NCBI GenBank assembly: GCA_015654915.1
Contig: JAATFY010000063.1
Coordinates: 1-8,465, forward strand
Reading direction: 5' to 3'
From: Rhodospirillales bacterium
Lineage (GTDB): Bacteria > Pseudomonadota > Alphaproteobacteria > UBA9219
DNA: 8,465 nt
Numbering within the stretch: the stretch's first letter is position 1; each line of letters opens with the position of its first letter. This document shows positions 1-6,311 of the stretch, one piece after another. Under the pieces are notes generated by a model. The model did not search any database, was not told the DNA's origin, and worked only from the letters and a program-made list of their open reading frames with translations. Position numbers and translations under genes: made by a program.

Positions 1-78
1 AAAATTCCCTGCAATCCTTATATGTCCAACGATCAACTTTTGGGCGCGCTTTTTGCCCGCCTCCGCATAATAAAAACT

Positions 79-1356
79 ATGGCTGAAACTTCTTACGTCG
101 CCCGCCTCGATCAGGAAAAGCTGGATGCCATCGTGCAGAAACACGCCATGTTTCGCACGGCGCGGCTCGGCGGCGCGCGCGCCCAGCTGGGACGTCACGA
201 TCTTTCGAAGCTCTCGTTGCGCAATTACGATTTATCGCATGCCGATTTCAGCGGCGCCTGTTTGAACCAAACCGATTTGCGCGACGCCAATCTGGATTAC
301 GCCGTTCTGTTCGGGGCCGACTTGCGTTACGCAAACATGCAGGGAACCAGTCTTGTACGCGCCGATCTGCGCGGCGCATGCCTGCGCGGAACAACCCTTA
401 TAGGCGCCGATCTTACCGGCGTCGATTTGCGCGAAGGAATCCTGACGGCTACCGACGCCAAAGGCAATCTGACGGCGGCCCATGAGGGGCTTCCTATGTC
501 CGGCAGCGGGGGAGCCGATCTCAGCGGCGCGAATCTGACCGACGCGCGCCTTTCCGGCGCCGTGGCGTCCGAAACCAATTTCAGCGACGCGACCATGCGC
601 GGCTGCAAGATCGTGCGCGCCAATCTGGCAGGCGCTAATTTCAGCGGCGCCAACCTGGAAGGTGCCGACCTTAGTCTTTGTGATTTGCGTCATGCCGATT
701 TGCGCGGCGCCATCATTGTGAATACCGCCCTCAGTCTTGCCAACCTGACCGACGCCGATCTGGGGGGCGCCCTGACCAGCAAACCCACGGGACCGACGGC
801 CAAGGACTTGCGCATACCGATCGAGACTCTTTTGCGTCAGCATACGCTTTGGGTCGGCAGCAATGCGCAGGAAGGCAAACCGCTTGACATCAGCGGTTTC
901 GATCTGCGCACCGGCATCAGTTTTTCGCGCGCCTGCCTGACCATGATGAAAGCCAGAGATGCCATGCTGTATGGTGTTAATTTTTCCGACACCCAGTTGC
1001 AGGCAGCGGATATGACCAACAGCGATCTTCGCCATACCAACTTTCAATCGGCCGATATGCGCGGGGGCGGTTTTGCCGGAGCCAAGCTTAGTAACGCCAA
1101 CCTTCAGGGGGCCCAATTGCAGCCTTTAACACTGGTGCACGGACGCACGCTTGTCACGGATATGTCGCGCGCATCGCTGCGTTACGCAAACCTGTCCGGG
1201 GCTTCTCTCCGGCAGGCCAATTTGCAGGGAGCCGATTTAAGTTACGCCAACCTCCTTAATGCCGATTTGACGGGGGCGGATCTGCGGGACGCCAATCTGG
1301 AAGGCGCGCGGCTGAACGAGAGTCAGCAGGCTTTATTAAAAACGGCAATGAGCTAA
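79..1356 (+). CDS. Pentapeptide-repeat protein, upstream copy of a tandem pair
   Basis: The protein is dominated by A(D/N)LxG-type pentapeptides, which fold as a right-handed quadrilateral beta helix. Counting from the ATG at 79 (425 residues), a non-repeat helical segment at about 11-42 (H22, F25, GG31-32, then DLS) precedes repeats at about 43-120. A short break at 121-144 is followed by repeats at 145-232. A second non-repeat segment at about 235-270 (H255, W258) precedes repeats at about 271-345 and 363-411. There is no signal peptide or membrane segment, so it is probably cytoplasmic. Start choice: the frame is also open from an ATG at 22 and to the window edge, and neither ATG has a clear Shine-Dalgarno. 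I prefer 79 because MAE there aligns with the start of the downstream paralogue. The function is unknown; some family members mimic DNA and bind gyrase, but nothing here shows that. The family call is secure, the start is not. Confidence 0.88.
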   Translation: MAETSYVARLDQEKLDAIVQKHAMFRTARLGGARAQLGRHDLSKLSLRNYDLSHADFSGACLNQTDLRDANLDYAVLFGADLRYANMQGTSLVRADLRGACLRGTTLIGADLTGVDLREGILTATDAKGNLTAAHEGLPMSGSGGADLSGANLTDARLSGAVASETNFSDATMRGCKIVRANLAGANFSGANLEGADLSLCDLRHADLRGAIIVNTALSLANLTDADLGGALTSKPTGPTAKDLRIPIETLLRQHTLWVGSNAQEGKPLDISGFDLRTGISFSRACLTMMKARDAMLYGVNFSDTQLQAADMTNSDLRHTNFQSADMRGGGFAGAKLSNANLQGAQLQPLTLVHGRTLVTDMSRASLRYANLSGASLRQANLQGADLSYANLLNADLTGADLRDANLEGARLNESQQALLKTAMS

Positions 1357-1400
1357 TAATGCGGCGCCCCCGTTTTCGGCGGGTGGGCCAACACCGATTT

Positions 1401-1406
1401 GGAAGA
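1401..1406 (+). promoter_or_regulatory. Ribosome binding site that decides the second pentapeptide gene start
   Basis: GGAAGA lies four bases before the ATG at 1411. It sits downstream of the in-frame TTG at 1399, so it can serve only the ATG. This makes the 430-residue product the preferred one. Confidence 0.6.
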
Positions 1407-1410
1407 AAAA

Positions 1411-2703
1411 ATGGCAGAAAAAAAAGAACCCGAGAAAAAGAAAGTGGTTCGTCTGAGCCAGAAAGAACTGGACGCCGTTATCAAAAAGCACGAAAGCTTT
1501 GCGGCCGGTCGCATGGGCGGGGTCCGCGCCAATTTATCCTACCATAACCTCACCGGCCTTTCCTTCGCGAGTAAAAATCTGGCGGACGCCAATTTTACCG
1601 GGGCCCATTTGGCCGAGACGGATTTCAGCGGCGCAAAACTCGATCGTGCCACTTTCTTCTGCGCCGATATGCGGCATGCTAATTTACGCGGGGCAAGCCT
1701 CGTGCGCGCCGATTTGCGCGGCGCTGCCTTGCGCGGCGCCGATCTGGTCGGTGCCGATATGACCGGCATCGATTTGCGCGAAGGGTCGCTGGCCAATGCC
1801 GGCGCCGACGGTGAGCTTAAAGCGGCGCATAAAAACCTCACTGTGGTCGATAAAGGCGGCGCCAACCTTAGCGGCGCCAACCTCAGCGACGCCAAAATGG
1901 CTGGCGCCGTCGCTATCGGCAGTAATTTCAGCGATGCGACCATGAAAAGCACGAAAATCACCGAGGCCGATTTGAAAGACGCCAATTTCAGCGGCGCCAA
2001 TCTTGCGAACGCCGATCTCAGCAAATGTAACCTGGAAGGCGTCAATATGCGCGGGGCGCTTCTGGTCGGCACGGCAATTAATCTGAGTGAAATATCGAAA
2101 GAAAATCTTGAAGGCGCACTGACCAGCATGCCGATCGGGCTTTCCGTGCGGGATTTGCCGCAACCCATCGAGGAACTGCTGAAACTTCATAAAATATGGC
2201 TTGATAGCAGTGGCCAGAAAGGCCAGCAGTTGAATGTAAGTAATTTCGATTTGCGTCAGGGCGTTATTTTCGCCCGTGCCTGTCTCACCATGATGCGGGG
2301 CACTAAGGCCATATTCTATGGCGTCAGTTTTACCGAATCGCAGTTGCAGAGCGCCGATTTTTCCGACGCCGATCTGCGTCATGCCGGTTTTCAGTCGACG
2401 GATATGCGCGGGGGAAATTATACCCGCGCCAAAATGGACAACGCTAATTTTCAAAAGGCGCGTTTACAGCCTTTGGTGTTGACACAGGACCGGAAATTAT
2501 CGACCAACATGTCCGAGGCGTCCTTGCGTTATGCCGATTTTTCGGGCGCAAATTTGCAACAGATAAACTTTCGCGGCGCGGATTTATCATACGCCAATCT
2601 GCTGGGTGCCGACCTCACGGACGCCACTCTCACGGACGCCAATCTTGAGGGCGCACGGCTCGATCCCGTGTTTCAGGAACTGTTGAAAGCCCCTGCGAAA
2701 TAA
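1411..2703 (+). CDS. Pentapeptide-repeat protein, downstream paralogue
   Basis: This 430-residue protein is colinear with the upstream gene over its whole length and looks more than half identical by eye. A lysine- and glutamate-rich N-terminus (residues 2-12) leads into a helix-like segment at about 16-47 (H27, F30, GG36-37). Pentapeptide repeats follow at about 48-125 and 149-237. A second helix-like segment at about 250-278 (H260, W263) precedes repeats at about 279-352 and 367-416. The block FDLRxGxxFxRACLTMM is shared with the upstream copy even though it is not canonical repeat sequence. The frame also opens at a TTG at 1399, but the ATG at 1411 has GGAAGA just upstream and aligns with the paralogue. 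The 54-base gap to the previous stop suggests one transcript. It is probably a cytoplasmic beta-helix protein of unknown role; DNA mimicry or scaffolding is only a family-level possibility. Confidence 0.9.
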   Translation: MAEKKEPEKKKVVRLSQKELDAVIKKHESFAAGRMGGVRANLSYHNLTGLSFASKNLADANFTGAHLAETDFSGAKLDRATFFCADMRHANLRGASLVRADLRGAALRGADLVGADMTGIDLREGSLANAGADGELKAAHKNLTVVDKGGANLSGANLSDAKMAGAVAIGSNFSDATMKSTKITEADLKDANFSGANLANADLSKCNLEGVNMRGALLVGTAINLSEISKENLEGALTSMPIGLSVRDLPQPIEELLKLHKIWLDSSGQKGQQLNVSNFDLRQGVIFARACLTMMRGTKAIFYGVSFTESQLQSADFSDADLRHAGFQSTDMRGGNYTRAKMDNANFQKARLQPLVLTQDRKLSTNMSEASLRYADFSGANLQQINFRGADLSYANLLGADLTDATLTDANLEGARLDPVFQELLKAPAK

Positions 2704-2750
2704 GGCCAAAAAAGACTGGTGAGACGCGGCGTTTCCGCTATGCTTTTGGC

Positions 2751-4577
2751 ATGGTAATCCGTCGCCTGCCCCTGTCCCTTGTCAACCGCATCGCCGCCGG
2801 CGAGGTGGTCGAGCGGCCTGCCGCAGTCGTCAAGGAACTGGTCGAAAACGCTCTCGATGCCGGCGCGACGCGCGTCGATGTGGCCTTGCGCGATGGCGGG
2901 CAATCGCTGATCCGCATTACCGATAACGGCCGCGGCATGACGCCAGACGAGCTTATGCTGGCGATCGAACGCCATGCGACATCCAAGCTTCCGGACGAGG
3001 ATTTGTGGAATATAAATAGTTTTGGATTTCGCGGCGAGGCATTGCCCTCCATCGGGGCGGTGTCGCGCCTGAGGATCACCAGCCGCGCGCAGGGCGGCGA
3101 TCAGGCATGGCAGATTGCCGTCGATGGCGGCGAGGTAACGCCGCCGCGTCCGGCTTCTTTGGCGGAAGGCACGCAGGTCGAAGTGCGCGATTTATTCTTT
3201 GCGACTCCGGCGCGGCTTAAATTCCTCAAGACCGCCCGCACCGAAAACGATTATGCCCGCGAGGTGATCGAGCGGCTTGCCATGGCGCATCCGGACGTGG
3301 ATTTCACATGGCAGGAAGACGATAAACGCGCGGTGCGTTTCGCCGCGCAGAAGCAAGGCCTTTTGTCGTCCGATGAAAGCCTGCGCCAGCGCCTGACCGA
3401 TATCATCGGTCCCGAATTTGTCGGCAACGCCACGCCGGTCGCGGCGACGCGCGAGGGGCTGAGCGTTACCGGCTATGCGGGATTTCCGACCCTGCATCGC
3501 CCCACGGCGCGCATGCAGTATCTTTTCGTGAATGGACGTCCCGTCCGCGACAAAATCCTGTTTTCCGCCGTGCGCGGCGCTTATGGCGACGTTCTGCCCT
3601 CGGGCCGCTATCCTATGCTGGCACTGTTCCTGACCGTCCCGCCGCGCGAGGTGGATGTGAACGTCCATCCCACCAAAGCCGAGGTGCGTTTTCGTGATGC
3701 CAGCCTCGTGCGCGGGTTGATCGTCACATCGATCCGCAAGGCGCTGGAACAGGCGGGGCAGTTTACGACCAGTACACTTGCGCCGCAGGCGCTGACGATG
3801 CTGCGAACCGAAGGCGCATCCGGTTATGTGCCTTCATATAACCATGGATTTTCGGATGTGCATGCCGGACAGGTGCCGCTGGACTGGAGCGGCTTGTCCG
3901 GTGCTGCCGCTGCCCTCGCTATTTCGCCGCACATGCTGGCCGAAGCGCCGCTCTCGGCGCGGCCTTCGGGCATGGTTGCCGAAATGCCGGGCTCGGTAGG
4001 GCGTCTGGGCGCCGCCGTAGCCCAAGTCCACGGCACCTTCATCATCGCCCAGACGCAGGATGGCGTCGTAATCGTCGATCAGCACGCCGCGCATGAGCGC
4101 ATCGTCTATGAAAAGATGAAGCAGGCGCTGGCCGCCAACGGCATTAAACGGCAGATTTTGCTGATCCCCGAAGTGGCGGAGATGGATGATCCTTCGGCCA
4201 CGCGGCTACTGGCTCGCGCCGAGCAGCTGGCCGAACTGGGATTGGTGATCGAGGCGTTCGGGCAGGGGGCTGTTCTGGTGCGCGAGATCCCGGCCTTGCT
4301 CGGCAAGACAGACGTCAAAACGCTACTGAAAGACCTTGCCGAGGAATTCGCCGAATATGACGAGGCAAACGGCTTAAAGGATAAACTGGAAGAAATCTGC
4401 TCGACCATGGCGTGCCACGGCTCGGTGCGGGCGGGCAGGGCCTTGAATGCGGATGAAATGAACGCGCTCTTGCGCCAGATGGAGCAGACCGCCAACAGCG
4501 GCCAATGCAATCATGGCCGCCCGACCTATGTCGAGCTTAAACGCACGGATCTGGAAAAACTGTTCGACCGCCGTTAG
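2751..4577 (+). CDS. mutL: DNA mismatch repair protein MutL
   Basis: MutL is the ATPase that links MutS mismatch recognition to strand incision and excision. At 608 residues this copy is full length. The GHKL ATPase signatures are in the expected places: the E29/N33 helix (NALDAG, 33-38), DNGRGM at 58-63, and GFRGEALPSIGAVS from 92. They are followed by the GT-containing loop and the LFFATPARLKFLK stretch. A proline- and alanine-rich linker (about 335-420) leads to the dimerisation domain. That domain carries DQHAAHERIVYE at 443-454, which fits the DQHAx2Ex4E endonuclease motif, then an ACHGSVRAG segment, and CNHGRP at 586-591 in place of the commoner CPHGRP. It should therefore be a nicking MutL, as expected where MutH is absent. 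The ATG fits the family N-terminus (IRRLP..LVNRIAAGEVVERP), although no strong Shine-Dalgarno precedes it. It begins 47 bases after the pentapeptide gene and ends four bases before the convergent small gene. Confidence 0.98.
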   Translation: MVIRRLPLSLVNRIAAGEVVERPAAVVKELVENALDAGATRVDVALRDGGQSLIRITDNGRGMTPDELMLAIERHATSKLPDEDLWNINSFGFRGEALPSIGAVSRLRITSRAQGGDQAWQIAVDGGEVTPPRPASLAEGTQVEVRDLFFATPARLKFLKTARTENDYAREVIERLAMAHPDVDFTWQEDDKRAVRFAAQKQGLLSSDESLRQRLTDIIGPEFVGNATPVAATREGLSVTGYAGFPTLHRPTARMQYLFVNGRPVRDKILFSAVRGAYGDVLPSGRYPMLALFLTVPPREVDVNVHPTKAEVRFRDASLVRGLIVTSIRKALEQAGQFTTSTLAPQALTMLRTEGASGYVPSYNHGFSDVHAGQVPLDWSGLSGAAAALAISPHMLAEAPLSARPSGMVAEMPGSVGRLGAAVAQVHGTFIIAQTQDGVVIVDQHAAHERIVYEKMKQALAANGIKRQILLIPEVAEMDDPSATRLLARAEQLAELGLVIEAFGQGAVLVREIPALLGKTDVKTLLKDLAEEFAEYDEANGLKDKLEEICSTMACHGSVRAGRALNADEMNALLRQMEQTANSGQCNHGRPTYVELKRTDLEKLFDRR

Positions 4578-4581
4578 CTGT

Positions 4582-4920
4582 TTATGAAGGGACGTTTTTA
4601 TAAGGGCAAACAACCTTATCTGAGTGAGGGACGACGGATAGAACGACGATGTCTCGTGTCACTTCGTCTTGGGCCAAATCTTTTAGTTTTACCGTTTTGC
4701 GGCCTTTGATTTTTGGGACAAACCCATGCTCATGAAGCAAGTCAATCATGTCCGGTGAATTTATTCTGGGTATGCGCCCAGTCCAAAGCTTCGCAAGAAA
4801 CCAGAGCGCTTTTGTTCCCCTTATATGACCTTGCTTGGCCGCAAGTTTCTGGATTCTGCCGAAAATTTCATCGGCAATTCTTTTGTTTATACGTTTGCCG
4901 TTTGTCAGTTCTACATACAT
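4582..4920 (-). CDS. Hypothetical small basic protein between mutL and rsmD
   Basis: This open frame encodes about 112 residues from the ATG at 4920, or 117 from a TTG at 4935. I prefer the ATG because a weak GCGGG element lies before it and nothing recognisable precedes the TTG. The product is rich in lysine and arginine, with a predicted helical N-terminal half (INKRIADEIFGRIQKLAAKQ) and a basic stretch KIKGRKTVKLKD near the middle. It has no signal peptide or membrane segment. I do not recognise the family; a small nucleic-acid-binding protein is conceivable but unproven. It lies 24 bases after the rsmD stop on the same strand (nine from the TTG), so it could be the last gene of that operon, and it converges on mutL with four bases between stops. 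G+C over 4621-4920 is 135/300 (45%), clearly below its neighbours, which suggests a later arrival. The opposite strand is also open over part of this stretch but starts without a ribosome binding site. Confidence 0.6.
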   Translation of the reverse strand: MYVELTNGKRINKRIADEIFGRIQKLAAKQGHIRGTKALWFLAKLWTGRIPRINSPDMIDLLHEHGFVPKIKGRKTVKLKDLAQDEVTRDIVVLSVVPHSDKVVCPYKNVPS

Positions 4921-4944
4921 ATTTTTTTCCCGCAATGTAAGGCG

Positions 4945-5505
4945 TTAATGCGTAATAAAATGCAATCCCGTATCGGCGTAAAAGCGGGAGAATAATAATT
5001 CGAAACCCTCCGGCAATTCCAGCGGTTCTTTTTTGGCGGTTTCGGCGACGATCAATGCATGCTTTCCAATCCACCCTGCTTTATCCAGTGCCAGCATGGC
5101 GGGCGGGATCAGTTCCTTGCGGTAAGGCGGCGACAGGAAAACCAGTTGGCACGGCTTTGTGGCTTTTGGCGGCGACAGCGTATCGAACAACAAAATCTGG
5201 CATTTATTCTCGATGCCGATCGCCATTGCGTTTTTCTTGGCGATTTGCAGGGCTTCGCGGTCTTTATCGAACAAAGTTGCATGTTTGGCACCCCATGAAA
5301 TCGCCTCGAAGGCCAGCGCGCCGGTGCCGCAGAAAGCATCCAGCACCTGCGTGCCATCCAGCACATCGCCGGTTTTTTTGCCCCAGTCGTGGTGGGCGAG
5401 GATGTTAAACAAAGCCTGCCGCACGCGGTCCATCATGGGCCGCGTGGTGCGGCTGAGCGGCGGCTCGATCTTCCGGCCCGACAATGTTCCGCCGACGATG
5501 CGCAT
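4945..5505 (-). CDS. rsmD: 16S rRNA (guanine966-N2)-methyltransferase RsmD
   Basis: RsmD uses S-adenosylmethionine to methylate N2 of G966 in 16S rRNA during 30S assembly. The 186-residue product has the usual family length. It opens with MRIVGGTLSGRKI, then the hallmark RPMMDRVRQALFNIL (22-36). The Rossmann motif I is DAFCGTGALAFEAISWGA (56-73), and the acidic end of strand 2 is at D80. Motif IV reads LSPPY (124-128), where the family normally has D or N before PPY; the codon is TCG, so the residue is serine. Its ATG overlaps the stop of the upstream pseudouridine synthase by one base (TAATG), and AGGA lies just before it inside the upstream gene, so the two are probably translationally coupled. 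Family assignment is firm; full activity is less certain because of the motif IV change. Confidence 0.94.
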   Translation of the reverse strand: MRIVGGTLSGRKIEPPLSRTTRPMMDRVRQALFNILAHHDWGKKTGDVLDGTQVLDAFCGTGALAFEAISWGAKHATLFDKDREALQIAKKNAMAIGIENKCQILLFDTLSPPKATKPCQLVFLSPPYRKELIPPAMLALDKAGWIGKHALIVAETAKKEPLELPEGFELLFSRFYADTGLHFITH

Positions 5506-6254
5506 TATTCCTGAAGTTCCTTGAAGAAATTGCCCAGCGTCTCGCGCAAAATGCGGCGCGGCACTTCCTCGATGCCGCCGCGCACCAGCTTGCCGAGTTG
5601 GAACGGTCCGAACGATGTGCGGATCAGCCGCGTGACCTGCAACCCCAGATGTTCCATGATCTTGCGCACCTCGCGGTTCTTGCCTTCGCGGATGGTGATG
5701 CTGAGCCAGATATTCTTGCCTTCCTTTTTTTCTTTCTCGATTTCGGCCTTGATGCCGTCATAGCGGATGCCGGAAATCGTGATGCCTTTATCGAGCGCCG
5801 CCAGTTTTTTCGCATCGACCTCGCCGTACACGCGCACGCGGTAATGCCGCAGCCATGCGTTGGCGGGCAGTTCCATGTGCCGCGCGATCTCGCCGTCATT
5901 GGTCAGGAGCAAGAGGCCTTCGGTGTTGAAATCGAGCCGCCCGATGCTGACAACGCGCGGCATTTCCGGCGGCAGTTTCTCGAACACGGTGGGGCGGCCC
6001 TGCGGATCGCGGTTGGTCGTGATGGTTCCGGAAGATTTGTGATAACGCCAGACACGCGGCGCCTCGGCGGCGCCGATAATCTTGCCGTCGACGGTGATTT
6101 TGTTTTCGGATGTTACATTCAGCGCGGGGGACGTAATGATTTTGCCGTCCACGCCGATGCGGCCGGCCCCGATCATCCGCTCGGCCTCGCGGCGCGAACA
6201 GACACCGGCCCGCGCCAGCCTTTTGGCAATACGTTCGCCTTGTTTTTCGGTCAT
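5505..6254 (-). CDS. rluB: rRNA pseudouridine synthase, RsuA/RluB family
   Basis: Enzymes of this family convert a specific rRNA uridine to pseudouridine; RluB in E. coli acts on 23S U2605. The 249-residue protein has an N-terminal S4 RNA-binding domain at about 6-53 (RIAKRLARAGVCSRREAERM). The catalytic domain contains SIGRLDFNTEGLLLLTNDG, with D108 as the expected catalytic aspartate. The later segment IREGKNREVRKIMEHLG followed by V.RLIRTSFGPF is typical of the RluB/RsuA branch. Both ends look complete. It is the upstream partner of rsmD, overlapping by one base, so the pair forms an rRNA-modification operon. I see no good Shine-Dalgarno before the ATG. Family and fold are certain. The rluB symbol is the likeliest subfamily, but the exact target uridine cannot be read from the sequence. 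Confidence 0.9.
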   Translation of the reverse strand: MTEKQGERIAKRLARAGVCSRREAERMIGAGRIGVDGKIITSPALNVTSENKITVDGKIIGAAEAPRVWRYHKSSGTITTNRDPQGRPTVFEKLPPEMPRVVSIGRLDFNTEGLLLLTNDGEIARHMELPANAWLRHYRVRVYGEVDAKKLAALDKGITISGIRYDGIKAEIEKEKKEGKNIWLSITIREGKNREVRKIMEHLGLQVTRLIRTSFGPFQLGKLVRGGIEEVPRRILRETLGNFFKELQE

Positions 6255-6260
6255 GGGGGA

Positions 6261-6270
6261 AGTCTAGACT
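6261..6270. promoter_or_regulatory. Perfect 10-base palindrome upstream of the pseudouridine synthase
   Basis: AGTCTAGACT is a perfect palindrome starting seven bases before the start codon of the minus-strand synthase, where a ribosome binding site would be expected. It could be an operator or an RNA hairpin seed, but one short palindrome in a 57-base gap may be chance. Confidence 0.2.
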
Positions 6271-6311
6271 GTTTTGGCGGAGGGAGCGACAGGAAGTCTT
6301 TTTGTTTTGGT

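Larger units (their letters stand above)
79..2703 (+). repeat. Tandem gene duplication with internal 15-base coding periodicity
   Basis: The two adjacent genes form a direct tandem duplication of about 1.3 kb per unit. Within each unit the DNA repeats every 15 bases because each pentapeptide is five codons. Codons such as GCC-GAT-TTG-CGC-GGC recur nearly unchanged within and between the genes, for example near 694-708 and 1709-1723. The copies have diverged at many codons, so the duplication is not recent. The near-identical short stretches could still allow recombination or slippage. Confidence 0.75.

Noticed and set aside
232..1116. Long minus-strand open frame (294 residues) antisense to the first pentapeptide gene, with similar ones opposite the second.
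   Set aside because: The 15-base codon periodicity of the plus-strand repeats keeps the opposite frames free of stops and gives a monotonous G-A-Q-I-G pattern. The plus-strand proteins are clear family members, so these are shadows.
1361..1388. G+C-rich hairpin (CCCCCG, TTTT loop, CGGCGGG) between the pentapeptide genes, as a terminator.
   Set aside because: The stem has a bulge and no T-tract follows. The spacing and likely co-transcription of the paralogues argue against termination.
79..2703. Regularly spaced short repeats that could be mistaken for a CRISPR or minisatellite array.
   Set aside because: The period is exactly 15 bases in frame and is explained by pentapeptide coding; there are no unique spacers.
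2739..2756. Five-codon leader frame (ATG at 2739) overlapping the mutL start.
   Set aside because: It has no ribosome binding site or attenuator-like structure; a random short frame is more likely.
4713..4940. Plus-strand open frame of 75 residues opposite the small orphan gene.
   Set aside because: It has no ribosome binding site and an unstructured composition. The minus-strand frame has better spacing relative to rsmD, but neither is proven.
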